Source: Dactylosporangium sp. AC04546 (GTDB taxonomy: Bacteria > Actinomycetota > Actinomycetes > Mycobacteriales > Micromonosporaceae). From it: DNA of 64,000 nucleotides. The stretch covers positions 79,587 to 143,586 of the forward strand of contig NZ_JAHYSG010000017.1 of NCBI RefSeq assembly GCF_022095675.1, given 5' to 3'. Below the pieces are notes generated by a model that did no database searches, was not told where the DNA came from, and saw nothing but the letters and a program-made list of their open reading frames with translations. This document shows positions 8,101-17,987 of this stretch, in pieces; position 1 is the stretch's first letter, and each line of letters begins with the position of its first letter. The translations under genes and the position numbers were made by a program.

Positions 8101-11100
8101 TCAGGCGGCGCTGGCGCGGACCAGCGTGCGGATCTGGCGCAGCAGGACCGACAGTGCGGCCAGGTCGCCCGGGGACTCGCCGAACTCGCCGATCGAGTTG
8201 CGGGTCCGGGCGATCGACGTGGCGTTGCTCTGCTCCCACTCGTGGACGCGGGACTCGGCGTCGCCGTCGGGTGAGGTCGCGTTGAGGACCTCGCCGGTGA
8301 GGGCGGCCAGCGCCGCATACAGGTCGTAGCGCAGCGCCATGCGGGCCAGGGTCTGCCAGCGGTCCTCACGCGGCAGGTCGGAGATGCGCGACAGCAGGTC
8401 GTCGACCCGGAAGCGCTCCGAGAGGACGTAGTAGACCGTGGCCACCTCGTTGACGTCGCGCCCGGTCTGGGCGGCGACCTCGACGATGTCGAGGAGGCCG
8501 AAGCCGTACATGATCCGGGTCGTCGTGTCGGCCATCTCCGGCGGCAGGCCCAGCTCCTGCAGCTTGACGATATTGGCGTGCAGCGCCTCGCGCTCGCGGC
8601 CGCGGAACAGCGTGTCGAGCTGCGGCAACAGGCGGGCGATGCCGGGGCGCAGGCGGGCGATCTCGCCCGGCGCGTCGATCGGCAGCCGACGGTTGGACAG
8701 CAGCCAGCGGACGGCGCGGTCGAGCAGGCGGCGCGACTCCAGGTACACCGCGGTCTGCGCCGCCGTGTGGACCTGGTTGTCGAGCGACTCCGCGGCGCGG
8801 CGGAGCTCACCCAGCCCGTACACCTCCCGGATCACCACGGATGCCCGCAGGACGTCCGCGGCACCGGCGCCGGTCTCCTCCGACGCGCGGTGGAAGAACG
8901 ACGTGCCGCCGCGGTTGACGGCCTCGTTGACCACCGCCGTGGTGACGATCTCGCGCCGCAGCGGGTGCTCGGCCATCGCCTCCACGAACCGCTCGCGCAG
9001 CGGGGTGGGGAAGTAGGCGACGAGCACCTCGTTGGTCCAGTCCTCGTCGGGCAGCCCGGAGTCGAGGATCTCGTGCTCGAGGACGATCTTGACGTAGGAC
9101 AGCAGGACCGCGAACTCGGGTGACGTCAGCCCGACGCCGGCCTCGGCCCGGGCGTCGATCTCCTCGTCGGTGGGCAGGCCCTCGAGCGTCCGGTCGAGCT
9201 GGCCGCGGCGCTCCAGCTCGGCGATCAGGCGCTTGTGGACCGGCAGCAGCGACCGGGACTGCGCGCGGGCGTTGCCGAGCGCGGTCGCCTGGTCGTAGTT
9301 GTCCCGCAGCACCAGCTCGCCGACCTCGTCGGTCATCTCGGCGAGCAGCGGGTTGCGCTCGGTGGCGTCGAGCTCGCCGGCCGCGACCGCGCGGTCGAGC
9401 AGGATCTTGATGTTGACCTCGTGGTCGGAGCAGTCGACGCCGGCCGAGTTGTCGATGAAGTCGGTGGCGATGCGGCCGCCGCTCAGCGCGTACTCAATCC
9501 GGCCGCGCTGGGTCAGGCCCAGGTTGCCGCCCTCGCCGACGACCTTGGCCCGCAGCTCGCGGCCGTTGACCCGGATGTAGTCGTTGGCCTTGTCGCCGAC
9601 GTCGGCGTGCGACTCGCTCGTCGCCTTGACGTAGGTGCCGATGCCGCCGTTCCAGAACAGGTCGACCGGGGCGGACAGGATGGCGTGCATGAGCTCGTTG
9701 GGCGTGAGCGCGTTGATCGCGCCCGCGATGCCCAGCGCCGCGCGGGCCTCGTCGGTGATCGGGATCGACTTGGCCGTGCGCGGGTAGACGCCGCCGCCCG
9801 CCGAGATCAGCGATCTGTCGTAGTCGTCCCACGACGAGCGGGGGAGCGCGAACAGCCGCTCGCGCTCGGCATACGAGGTGGCCGCGTCGGGGTTGGGGTC
9901 GATGAAGATGTGCCGGTGGTCGAACGCGGCGACCAGCCGGATGTGCCGCGAGAGCAGCATGCCGTTGCCGAAGACGTCGCCGGACATGTCGCCGACGCCG
10001 ACCACGGTGAACTCGGTCGTCTGCGTGTCGACGTCCATCTCGCGGAAGTGCCGCTTGACCGACTCCCAGGCGCCCTTGGCGGTGATGCCCATCCGCTTGT
10101 GGTCATAGCCGGCCGAGCCGCCGGAGGCGAACGCGTCGCCGAGCCAGAACCCATACTGCAGGGAGATCTCGTTGGCGATGTCGGAGAACGTCGCCGTGCC
10201 CTTGTCGGCCGCGACCACCAGGTAGGGGTCGTCGGGGTCGTGGCGAACGACGTCGGGCGGCGCGACGACCTTGCCACCGTCGAGGTTGTCGGTGACGTCG
10301 AGCAGGGCCGAGATGAACAGCCGGTAGCAGGCCACGGCCTCGTCGCGGTCGCCCGGGTTCTGCTTGAGGACGAAGCCGCCCTTGGCGCCCGTGGGGACGA
10401 TCACCGCGTTCTTCACCATCTGCGCCTTGACCAGGCCCAGGATCTCGGTGCGGAAGTCCTCGCGCCGGTCGGACCAGCGCAGGCCGCCGCGGGCGACCGA
10501 GCCGAACCGCAGGTGCACGCCCTCGAACCGCGGCGAGTACACGAAGATCTCGAACCGCGGCCGCGGCGCCGGCAGGTCGGGGATGGACTGCGGGTCGAGC
10601 TTGAACGCCGTGTACGACTTCGGGCGGCCGGCCGAGCCGCGCTGGTAGAACGAGGTGCGCAGGGTCGCCTGGATGAGGTGCAGGAACGAGCGCAGGATCC
10701 GGTCCTGGTCGAGGCTGGTCACCGCGTCGAGCTCGGCGTTGACCGCCGCGACCATCTCCTTCGACCACTCCGACCGCGCCGTCTCGGACAACTGCAGTCG
10801 CGGATCGAAGCGTGCCGTGAACAGGTCCACGAGTTTCGCGGCGATCGACGGGTAGGCCAGCAGCGTGGTCTCCATGTAGTCCTGGGAGAACACCGTGCCC
10901 GCCTGGCGCAGGTACTTCGCGTAGGCCCGCAGGACGACAACCTCGCGCCAGGTGAGGCCCGCCGTGAGCACCAGCGCGTTGAACCCGTCGACCTCCGCCT
11001 CGCCGTGCCACGTCGCCGAGAACGCGTTCTCCAGGTGGGGCCGCACCTCGACGATCGCCCGTGCGTCGGGCGGCAGCTGCAGGCCGAAGTCGTAGAGGTA

Positions 11101-12975
11101 GATCGTGCCGTCGGAGCGGACGATCTCGTAGGGCCGCTCGTCGGTGACCCGCACGCCGAGGGAGTGCAGCACCGGCAGGACGGCGGAGAGGATCATCGGC
11201 TCGCCGTATCGGAACACCTTGAACCGGATGTCGGACTCGGCCTGGCGGCGCCGGTAGACGTGCATGACCAGCTGCCCCGGCTCGTCGAGCAGCTCCAGCT
11301 TGGCGACGTCCTTCACCGCTTCGTTCGGCGTGTGCTCGTCCTTGTAGGTCTCCTGAAGCGCTCCCACATAGCGCTGGTGGAGCTGCTTGGCCTGGTGCTC
11401 GTCGTCGAGCTTGCGCTCCAGCACCATGTGGAAGTCGTCGTCCCACAGGCGGGTGGCCTCGGAGAGGCGCTCGGTGAGCCGGTCGACGTTGACCTCGCCC
11501 GGCGGGTTGCCGGGCTCGGTGCGCACGATGAAGTGCACGCGGGCGAACTTCGACTCGCCGACCCGGGTGGTGTAGTCGACGCCGATCCCGTTGAGCTCGG
11601 TCAGCAGGATCTGCTGGATGCGCAGCCGGTTGGCGGTGGTGAACCGATCGCGGGGGAGGTAGACCAGGCAGGAGATGAACCGGCCGTAGGCGTCGCTGCG
11701 CAGGAAGAGCCGCAGCTGGCGGCGCCCGGCCAGGCGCAGGACGCTCATCACCGCGCGGAACAGCTGGTCGGTGGTGATCTGGAACAGCTCGTCGCGCGGA
11801 TAGGTCTCCAGCGTGTCCATCAGGTCCTTGCCGGAGTGGCTGCGCGGCGACAGGCCGGAGCGCTCGACCACCTCGGCGACCTTGCGCTTGACCACGGGCA
11901 GGTCGCGCACGCTGGTGCGGTAGGCCGCGGAGGAGAACAGCCCGAGGAAGCGCTTCTCGCCGGTCACGTTGCCGTCGGCGTCGAACGTCTTGAACCCGAT
12001 GTAGTCGAGATATGCCGCGCGGTGCACGGTGGCGCGCGAGTTGGCCTTGGTGATGATCAGCAGGCGCTTCTCCAGCACCTTCGCGTAGGCCTCGGCCGTC
12101 ATCGACGAGAGCACCCGCGGCGTCGGCTGGTCGGCTCGCAGGATGCCCAGGCCGGTGCCGAGCACTGACTGGAGGAGCAGCTCACCCGAGTCGGACTCGA
12201 TCAGCCGATACTCCCGGAAACCGAGGAACGTGAAGTGGTCGTCGACCAGCCAGCGCAGCAGCTCGACGGAGTCGGTGATGTCCTTGTCCGGCACCGGCAG
12301 CTGCGCGCTGCCCAGCTCGTCGGCGAGGGCCAGCGCCTGCGTGCGCATCTTCGGCCAGTCCTCGACCGCCTCGCGCACGTCGTTGAGCACCCGCGCCAGG
12401 TCGGAGCGCAGCGCCTCCAGGTCCTCCTCGTCGCGGATCCGGTCGACCTCGATGCGGATCCAGCTCTCGACGATGTCGCCGGGCTCCGCGTCCTCGGGCT
12501 CCAGGCCGACGCGGACCTCCTGCAGCGCGCCCAGCGGCGCCCGCCGGACCACGACGAGCGGGTGCACCAGCAGGTTGATGTCGATGTCGCGCGACGAAAG
12601 GGCGCTCGTGACGGAGTCGACCAGGAACGGCATGTCGTCGGTGACGATCTCCACCGAGGTGCCGCCGGTGACGCTCAGGCCGAGCCGCAGCTTCAGCTCG
12701 CCGGGCACGCGCTGCTGGGCCAGCTCCAGGTGCGACAGGGTGGCGGCGACCATCTTCGCCACATCGCAGGCGGCCAGCTCCTCATCGGGGACGAGGCGCC
12801 AGTAGTGCGCGACCAGCTGGGGCTGCGCGTCCTGGGCCGTGGCCAGCACGACCGCCTCCGCGACCAGATGCTCCGCGTTGGTCACTTGCTCGCCTAACTC
12901 GTCGTCCTCGACCGTGGGCTCGGTCGTCGGCTTCGTCGTCCTGACGCTCGCCGGGGTGGCCGTAGGCCGGTTCAT
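8101..12975 (-). CDS. gdh: NAD-specific glutamate dehydrogenase, 180-kDa class
   Basis: About 1624 residues, the size expected for the large bacterial NAD-GDH family that oxidises glutamate to 2-oxoglutarate and ammonia, mainly catabolically. The N-terminal half holds the regulatory ACT-like region. The catalytic core is in the C-terminal half: PTGAKGGFV near residue 863 includes the family lysine, and GGNLGLTQRGRIEYAL near residue 1150 belongs to the nucleotide-binding half. I chose the ATG at 12975 because GAGGGGAG stands about 8 nt upstream; an in-frame ATG at 12993 would add six residues but lacks such a site. The gene is monocistronic and ends in a strong hairpin. Confidence 0.95.
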   Translation of the reverse strand: MNRPTATPASVRTTKPTTEPTVEDDELGEQVTNAEHLVAEAVVLATAQDAQPQLVAHYWRLVPDEELAACDVAKMVAATLSHLELAQQRVPGELKLRLGLSVTGGTSVEIVTDDMPFLVDSVTSALSSRDIDINLLVHPLVVVRRAPLGALQEVRVGLEPEDAEPGDIVESWIRIEVDRIRDEEDLEALRSDLARVLNDVREAVEDWPKMRTQALALADELGSAQLPVPDKDITDSVELLRWLVDDHFTFLGFREYRLIESDSGELLLQSVLGTGLGILRADQPTPRVLSSMTAEAYAKVLEKRLLIITKANSRATVHRAAYLDYIGFKTFDADGNVTGEKRFLGLFSSAAYRTSVRDLPVVKRKVAEVVERSGLSPRSHSGKDLMDTLETYPRDELFQITTDQLFRAVMSVLRLAGRRQLRLFLRSDAYGRFISCLVYLPRDRFTTANRLRIQQILLTELNGIGVDYTTRVGESKFARVHFIVRTEPGNPPGEVNVDRLTERLSEATRLWDDDFHMVLERKLDDEHQAKQLHQRYVGALQETYKDEHTPNEAVKDVAKLELLDEPGQLVMHVYRRRQAESDIRFKVFRYGEPMILSAVLPVLHSLGVRVTDERPYEIVRSDGTIYLYDFGLQLPPDARAIVEVRPHLENAFSATWHGEAEVDGFNALVLTAGLTWREVVVLRAYAKYLRQAGTVFSQDYMETTLLAYPSIAAKLVDLFTARFDPRLQLSETARSEWSKEMVAAVNAELDAVTSLDQDRILRSFLHLIQATLRTSFYQRGSAGRPKSYTAFKLDPQSIPDLPAPRPRFEIFVYSPRFEGVHLRFGSVARGGLRWSDRREDFRTEILGLVKAQMVKNAVIVPTGAKGGFVLKQNPGDRDEAVACYRLFISALLDVTDNLDGGKVVAPPDVVRHDPDDPYLVVAADKGTATFSDIANEISLQYGFWLGDAFASGGSAGYDHKRMGITAKGAWESVKRHFREMDVDTQTTEFTVVGVGDMSGDVFGNGMLLSRHIRLVAAFDHRHIFIDPNPDAATSYAERERLFALPRSSWDDYDRSLISAGGGVYPRTAKSIPITDEARAALGIAGAINALTPNELMHAILSAPVDLFWNGGIGTYVKATSESHADVGDKANDYIRVNGRELRAKVVGEGGNLGLTQRGRIEYALSGGRIATDFIDNSAGVDCSDHEVNIKILLDRAVAAGELDATERNPLLAEMTDEVGELVLRDNYDQATALGNARAQSRSLLPVHKRLIAELERRGQLDRTLEGLPTDEEIDARAEAGVGLTSPEFAVLLSYVKIVLEHEILDSGLPDEDWTNEVLVAYFPTPLRERFVEAMAEHPLRREIVTTAVVNEAVNRGGTSFFHRASEETGAGAADVLRASVVIREVYGLGELRRAAESLDNQVHTAAQTAVYLESRRLLDRAVRWLLSNRRLPIDAPGEIARLRPGIARLLPQLDTLFRGREREALHANIVKLQELGLPPEMADTTTRIMYGFGLLDIVEVAAQTGRDVNEVATVYYVLSERFRVDDLLSRISDLPREDRWQTLARMALRYDLYAALAALTGEVLNATSPDGDAESRVHEWEQSNATSIARTRNSIGEFGESPGDLAALSVLLRQIRTLVRASAA

Positions 12976-13169
12976 CGGTTGTTCTCCCCTCACCCACGAC
13001 GCTGTGGGTTGTCCTCGGACAGCCTAAGACGTACCCCTGACAATTCCTTCGGCCACATGGTCCGGCAACGTCGGCTACCCGATCGACCTGCCCATCCCGA
13101 TATCAATTGTCCAACTTATGCGATCTTGGGGCGTGCGGAACCTGGCTTTCATGACGCAGAATCGCCCCC

Positions 13170-15059
13170 ATGGCCGTTTCACTCCGCCGCGCCACCGCGC
13201 TCCTCGCCGCACTGGCGTTGCTCGGCACGCTTCCCGCGTGTTCGAGCAAGCCGCCGGACGACTCGTTGAAGACTTTTCTCGGTGCCTGGGAACAGGGCAA
13301 CATCGCCGGGCTGAAGTTCTTGAGTCCGGATGGCAAAGCGCTCAGTGGCGACGCGGCACAGAAACTCCTGACCACCGTCGAGGGCGATCTGGCGGCCCAG
13401 CAGCCGAAGCTGTCACTGAACGGCGCCGCCGCCGTGAAGGGCGACGAGTCCACCGCCATCGTGACGGTCCAGTGGCCGGTCTCCGGCTCCACCTGGGAGT
13501 ACGACACGACGATCAAGGCCAGGCGGGTCGACAAGCAGTGGACGGTGATCTTCAGCGCGAAGACCATCCACCCCGACCTGGAGAACACCGACAAGCTGGC
13601 CGTCAAGAAGACCTCCGGCACGCGGGGCAGCATCCTCGACGGCGCCGGCCAGCCGATCGTGAGCAGCAAGCCGGTGGTCACCATCGGCGTCGAGCCGCGC
13701 CAGGTCACCGACATCAACCTGGTCGTCAAGAACCTCGGTGACGCGTTCGCCGCGGCCAAGGTCTCCGTCGACCTGTCCACGCTGCCCAACAAGGTGAAGT
13801 CGGCCAAGCCCGACGCGTTCGTCGAGATCATCACCCTCCGTAAGGAGGTCTTCGACCCGGTCGCGAACAAGCTGAACTCGACGCCGGGCGTGGTCACCCG
13901 CAACTCGACGCAGTCGCTGGCACCGTCGGCCCAGTTCGCCCGGGCGCTCCTCGGCACCTCCGGCCAGGTGACGAAGGAGATCATGGACAAGAACCCCGGC
14001 AAGTACAAGGTCGGCGACGTGGTCGGCCTGTCGGGGCTCCAGCAGAAGTACGACGAGATCCTTCAGGGCAAGCCGGGCGTCTCGGTGGTCATTCCCAAGC
14101 CCACCGGTACCCCTGACGTCAAGCTCTTCTCGGCGGAACCCTCCGAGGGCGCCAAGATCAAGCTGACGCTCGACGTCAACATCCAGAACGCGGCGGAGGC
14201 GGCCCTGGCGCTCGACACCCGCCGCTCGGCCCTGGTCGCGATCCGCATCAGCGACAACTCGATCGTCGCCGTCGCCAACGGCCCGGGCGCGGCCGGCAAC
14301 AACTTCGCGCTGGTCGGCCAGACCCCGCCCGGCTCGACGTTCAAGACGATCACGGCGCTGGGCGCGCTGGACAAGGGGCTGACGGGCGACTCGATCGTGG
14401 CCTGCCCGAAGACGCTCACGGTCGACGGCCGTACGTTCAGGAACTCCCACGACATGGAGCTCGGCAACGTTCCGTTGCACACCGACTTCGCCAAGTCGTG
14501 CAACACGGCGTTCGCGTCGCTGGCGCCCCAGCTCGGCCCCGACGGCCTGGCCAAGACCGCCCAGTCGGTCGGCATCGGCATCCCGTGGGACCTCGGCGTC
14601 GACGTCTTCACCGGCAAGGTGTCGGCGAACGGCTCGAAGTCGGAGCAGGCCGCGGCCGCCTTCGGCCAGGGCACGACGCTGGCCTCGCCGGTCATCCTGG
14701 CCGGCGCCGCGGCGGCCGTGGCCCGCGGCCAGTGGAAGCAGCCGCAGCTGGTGCTCGACCCGGCCCCGAAGAGCCCGGCGGCGGACGGCCCGCAGCTCAA
14801 CCCGGCGTCGCTGGAGGCGCTGCGGCAGATGATGCGGGAGGTGGTGACGGGGGGCACGGCCGACCAGCTGAAGAACCTGCCGGGCGACCTGCGCGGCAAG
14901 ACGGGCACGGCCGAGTACGACAACGACCCGGCCCACACCCACTCGTGGTTCATGGGCTACCGCGGCGACATCGCCTTCTGCGTCTTCGTGGAGAACGGCG
15001 GCGCCAGCACGGCGGCGGCGGTCCCGATCGCCGGCAAGTTCTTCCAGACGATCGGCTGA
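13170..15059 (+). CDS. Class B penicillin-binding protein, lipoprotein, NTF2-like N-terminal domain
   Basis: 629 residues. A lipoprotein signal ends at Cys24 (LLGTLPAC), so the protein is membrane-anchored outside the cell. An NTF2/MecA-type N-terminal domain (about 30-135), a PBP dimerisation domain (about 145-310) and a transpeptidase domain follow. All catalytic motifs are present: STFK (about 388), SCN (about 441) and KTGT (about 576). It should cross-link peptidoglycan; the MecA-like N-domain is shared with low-affinity PBPs, but resistance cannot be inferred. CAGAAT ends 7 nt before the ATG and no Shine-Dalgarno is seen, which suggests a leaderless mRNA. Confidence 0.92.
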   Translation: MAVSLRRATALLAALALLGTLPACSSKPPDDSLKTFLGAWEQGNIAGLKFLSPDGKALSGDAAQKLLTTVEGDLAAQQPKLSLNGAAAVKGDESTAIVTVQWPVSGSTWEYDTTIKARRVDKQWTVIFSAKTIHPDLENTDKLAVKKTSGTRGSILDGAGQPIVSSKPVVTIGVEPRQVTDINLVVKNLGDAFAAAKVSVDLSTLPNKVKSAKPDAFVEIITLRKEVFDPVANKLNSTPGVVTRNSTQSLAPSAQFARALLGTSGQVTKEIMDKNPGKYKVGDVVGLSGLQQKYDEILQGKPGVSVVIPKPTGTPDVKLFSAEPSEGAKIKLTLDVNIQNAAEAALALDTRRSALVAIRISDNSIVAVANGPGAAGNNFALVGQTPPGSTFKTITALGALDKGLTGDSIVACPKTLTVDGRTFRNSHDMELGNVPLHTDFAKSCNTAFASLAPQLGPDGLAKTAQSVGIGIPWDLGVDVFTGKVSANGSKSEQAAAAFGQGTTLASPVILAGAAAAVARGQWKQPQLVLDPAPKSPAADGPQLNPASLEALRQMMREVVTGGTADQLKNLPGDLRGKTGTAEYDNDPAHTHSWFMGYRGDIAFCVFVENGGASTAAAVPIAGKFFQTIG

Positions 15060-15073
15060 CGCCTCCCGACGCG

Positions 15074-15133
15074 AGTTGACCGTGGAAGTTTCATGCAGCC
15101 CTGGCTGCAAGCGGCTTCCACGGTCAACTTTTT
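15074..15133 (+). terminator. Long nested palindrome with T-tract after the PBP gene
   Basis: 15-bp arms AGTTGACCGTGGAAG (15074-15088) and its exact complement (15115-15129) enclose a second hairpin, TGCAGCC/GGCTGCA (15094-15109). Four Ts follow the outer arm on the plus strand. It lies 15 bp after the PBP stop and 18 bp from the end of the convergent gene, so it probably terminates the plus-strand transcript and may serve both. Confidence 0.7.
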
Positions 15134-15146
15134 CGAGGCGCCCGGG

Positions 15147-16598
15147 CTAGGCCGCCAGGCCCAGGGTTTCGGCCGCCGCGCGGCCGTTCGCGTGGCTGGC
15201 GCCCCACGTGGTGATGAAGGCCTTCGCGCCCGTCGGGCGCCAGGACGACGGCCAGCCCATCTCGACCACCGTCACCGGGTGGGTCTCCGTGAGCGCCTCC
15301 ACCAGGGCTCGCGCGCCGGGCAGGCGGTGCACGTTGCGGCCCACGACCACGATCGGGCGGGAGCCCGCCTGCGTGCGCAGCGCGGCGATGTCGGCCCGGT
15401 CGGCCACCACGCGGACCTGCTCCGTGCCGTTGATGTGCGGGCCCAGGCCCCACGGCACCCGGCCGGCGGCGATCGACGACTCCGACTCCAGCTGGACGAT
15501 CAGTGGCGCCGCCACACGGTCGACCGAGCCCTCGATGCGGATCGCGCCCAGGGCCGCCGGGTAGCCCAGGCCGGGCTCCTCCCGGTCGGTGCGGGCGCCC
15601 GAGCGGGTCCAGGCCGCCAGCGCCTGCACGCGGGCGGCGGCCTCCTCCAGCCGGGCCGCGGGCAGGCGGCCGTCGCGCACCGCGGCCACGATCTCGTCGG
15701 CGCAGGCCAGGGTGAGCGCCTCGTCGACGTCGGCGCCGATGCAGAGCAGGTCCGCGCCGGCCGCCAGGGCCAGGACGGCGCCCGCGGGGACGCCACCCGC
15801 GTAGCGGGCGGCGCCGAGCATCTCCAGGGCGTCGGTGACGACCACGCCGCCGAAGCCGAGCTCGTCGCGCAGCAGGTCGACGAGGACGGCGCGGCTGAAG
15901 GTGGCGGGGGCGTCGCCGGTCAGGGCCGGGACGCGAATGTGGGCCGTCATGATCGACTTGGTGCCCGCCTCGATGGCGGCGACGAATGGCGGCAGCTCAC
16001 GCGCCCGCAGTACCGCCGGATCGATGTCCACCGTCGGCAGCTCCAGGTGGGAGTCCGCGAGCGTCGCTCCGTGGCCGGGGAAGTGCTTCGCGCAGGCGGC
16101 CACCCCGGCGCTCTGCAGCCCCAGCACCGCGGCGGCGGCGTGGGCGGCCACGGCCTGCGGGTCGGCGCCGAAGCTGCGGGTGCCGATGATCGGGTTGTCG
16201 TCGGCCGTGTTCACGTCGACCGTGGGCGCCAGGTTGAGGTTCAGGCCGAGCTCGTCCAGCTCGGCGCCGATCGTGCGGTACACGCGCCGGGTGATCGCCG
16301 GGTCGCCCAGCGCGCCGAGCGCGGCGTTGCCCGGATACGGGCTGCCCAGGCGGTGGGCCAGGCGCGTGACGTCGCCGCCCTCCTCGTCGATGCCGATGAG
16401 CACGCCCTCGCGGGCGGCGTGCAGGCTGGCGCTCAGCGCGGCGAGCTGCTCGCGCTCGACGATGTTGAACCCGAACAGGACGTGCCCGGCCAGCCCCTCC
16501 GCGAGGAGATCCACGGCCCACGACGGAGCCTGCTCCCCCCGGAAGGCGCTGAGCAGCGTGCCCAGGGCCAGCCTGCGGAGTCCGGGATCGGTCGACAC
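15147..16598 (-). CDS. Glycoside hydrolase family 3 beta-N-acetylhexosaminidase (NagZ-like)
   Basis: 483 residues. Two family hallmarks are present: KHFPGHGATLADSH (about residue 170), the His-containing loop that acts as acid/base in NagZ-type enzymes, and VVVTDALEML (about 256) with the nucleophile Asp. A C-terminal GH3 domain of about 150 residues follows. It should release terminal beta-GlcNAc from muropeptides or chito-oligosaccharides. No signal peptide is evident, so it is probably cytoplasmic. The GTG at 16598 is preferred because GAGGGGGGA lies 6 nt upstream; an upstream in-frame start would add 41 poorly conserved residues. It is divergent from a ROK regulator with a palindrome between them, so regulation by that protein is likely. 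Confidence 0.88.
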   Translation of the reverse strand: MSTDPGLRRLALGTLLSAFRGEQAPSWAVDLLAEGLAGHVLFGFNIVEREQLAALSASLHAAREGVLIGIDEEGGDVTRLAHRLGSPYPGNAALGALGDPAITRRVYRTIGAELDELGLNLNLAPTVDVNTADDNPIIGTRSFGADPQAVAAHAAAAVLGLQSAGVAACAKHFPGHGATLADSHLELPTVDIDPAVLRARELPPFVAAIEAGTKSIMTAHIRVPALTGDAPATFSRAVLVDLLRDELGFGGVVVTDALEMLGAARYAGGVPAGAVLALAAGADLLCIGADVDEALTLACADEIVAAVRDGRLPAARLEEAAARVQALAAWTRSGARTDREEPGLGYPAALGAIRIEGSVDRVAAPLIVQLESESSIAAGRVPWGLGPHINGTEQVRVVADRADIAALRTQAGSRPIVVVGRNVHRLPGARALVEALTETHPVTVVEMGWPSSWRPTGAKAFITTWGASHANGRAAAETLGLAA

Positions 16599-16743
16599 GA
16601 GTAGTCCCCCCTCAGCGCGGACGAATGCTGCACACTCGTCCGATGCGCTATCCACGATCGTAAGAGCTTCTTGACCGGTTGTGCGTAGGCCGAGCGGTTG
16701 GACGACCGTACGCTTTCCCAATAGGTTGCTTGTGGCACGCTAA

Positions 16744-16758
16744 TAGGAAAGTTTCCTA
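16744..16758. promoter_or_regulatory. Palindromic operator between nagZ-like gene and ROK regulator
   Basis: TAGGAAAGTTTCCTA is a perfect 7+1+7 inverted repeat. It stands 37 bp before the ROK regulator start and 146 bp before the GH3 start, in an AT-rich stretch unlike its surroundings. ROK repressors commonly bind such palindromes near their own gene and the sugar genes they control. Inference: binding site of the adjacent regulator. Confidence 0.65.
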
Positions 16759-16780
16759 AATACTAGGGGTCTACGTCACG

Positions 16781-17953
16781 ATGAGTTCCGCCCGACTGCC
16801 CGGCACGCCCCGGTTACTGCGCGCTCTCAACGACCGTGCCGCCCTCGAGCTGCTCCTGAGCCGGGGTCCGCTGACCCGCGCGCAGCTCGGCGAGCTGACC
16901 GGCCTCTCCAAGGTCACCGCATCGCAGCTGGTCGAGCGCCTGGAGGAGCGCGGGCTGGTGGCCCGCGTCGGCGAGCAGGCCGGCGGCCGCGGCCCCAACG
17001 CCCAGATGTACGCCGTGGTGCCCGCGACCGCCTACGTCGTCGGCGTCGAGGCCGGCCCGCAGCACGTGGTCGCCGGCGTGGCGGACATCACGGGCAAAAT
17101 CGTCGGCCGGACCGACGTCTCGATCGGCGACGGCGACGACCCGGTCAAGGTCGTCCACGCGGCGGTCGTCGAGGCCGCGTCGGCCGCCGGCGCCCCGATC
17201 GATCGGATCCGCCGGATCGTGCTCGGCACCCCCGGTCTGGTCGACCCCAAGAGCGGCGAGATCACGTTCGCGTGGGACCTCCCGCGCTGGCACCGCGGCC
17301 TGCTGACCGCCCTGCGCGAGGACCTCGGCCGCCCGGTCATGTTCGAGAACGACGTGAACCTGGCCGCGATCGCCGAGCAGCACAGCGGCGCCGCCGTCGG
17401 CGTGCAGGACTTCGTGCTCGTCTGGCTCGACCGGGGCGTCGGCACCGCCGTGGTCCTCGGCGGCCGCCTCCACCGGGGCAGCGTCGGCGCCGCGGGCGAG
17501 ATCGGCTACCTGCCCGTCACCGGCACCACGGTCAGCCGCGACGCCTCCCGCAGGTCGAAGAGCGGCTTCCGCGCCCTCGCCGACGCCGCGGCGGTCAAGG
17601 TGATCGCCAAGGAGCACGGCTTCAAGGCCACGGGCGCCGCCGACGCGGTCCGCGCGGCCATCGCCGCCGGCACCGCCGGGAGCCCGTTCCTCGACGAGCT
17701 GGCCCGGCGGATCTCGCTGGGTGTGGCCTCGGTGGGTCTGGTGCTGGATCCGGAACTGGTGGTGCTGGCGGGCGACGTCGGTCAGGCCGGCGGCGCCGAC
17801 CTGGCCCAGCGCGTGCAGCACGAGGTCGCGGCGATCGCCGTGGTCTCCCCGCGCGTGGTGGCGACCGAGGTCGCCTCCGAGCCGGTGCTCAACGGCGCCA
17901 TCCTGACCGGCCTCGACGCCGTCCGCGAAGAGGTCTTCGGCAGCACGGCCTGA
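16781..17953 (+). CDS. ROK-family transcriptional regulator
   Basis: 390 residues. An N-terminal winged helix (about 20-70; LTRAQLGELTGLSKVTASQL) is followed by a sugar-kinase-like ROK domain (about 85-385) with the ENDVNLAA and VGAAGEIGYLPV blocks. The CxCGxxGC zinc cluster common in ROK kinases is absent, favouring a pure regulator. Its neighbour is a beta-N-acetylhexosaminidase and a palindrome lies between them, so GlcNAc or a muropeptide-derived sugar is a plausible effector. A hairpin terminator follows 3 bp after the stop. Confidence 0.88.
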   Translation: MSSARLPGTPRLLRALNDRAALELLLSRGPLTRAQLGELTGLSKVTASQLVERLEERGLVARVGEQAGGRGPNAQMYAVVPATAYVVGVEAGPQHVVAGVADITGKIVGRTDVSIGDGDDPVKVVHAAVVEAASAAGAPIDRIRRIVLGTPGLVDPKSGEITFAWDLPRWHRGLLTALREDLGRPVMFENDVNLAAIAEQHSGAAVGVQDFVLVWLDRGVGTAVVLGGRLHRGSVGAAGEIGYLPVTGTTVSRDASRRSKSGFRALADAAAVKVIAKEHGFKATGAADAVRAAIAAGTAGSPFLDELARRISLGVASVGLVLDPELVVLAGDVGQAGGADLAQRVQHEVAAIAVVSPRVVATEVASEPVLNGAILTGLDAVREEVFGSTA

Positions 17954-17955
17954 GC

Positions 17956-17981
17956 AGCGGTGCCGCCGAGGCGGCACCGCT
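17956..17981. terminator. Bidirectional hairpin terminator
   Basis: AGCGGTGCCGC (17956-17966) pairs perfectly with GCGGCACCGCT (17971-17981) over a 4-nt loop, between the convergent ROK and ABC permease genes. Confidence 0.8.
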
Positions 17982-17987
17982 GAAGCC

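Noticed and set aside
7784..8329. Short genes within the 7.7-8.1 kb repeat array
   Set aside because: Several overlapping frames run through the repeats on both strands; variable unit length rules out a conserved protein.
9235..12168. 977-residue open frame on the plus strand
   Set aside because: Antisense to the glutamate dehydrogenase gene, whose family match, length and ribosome-binding site are clear.
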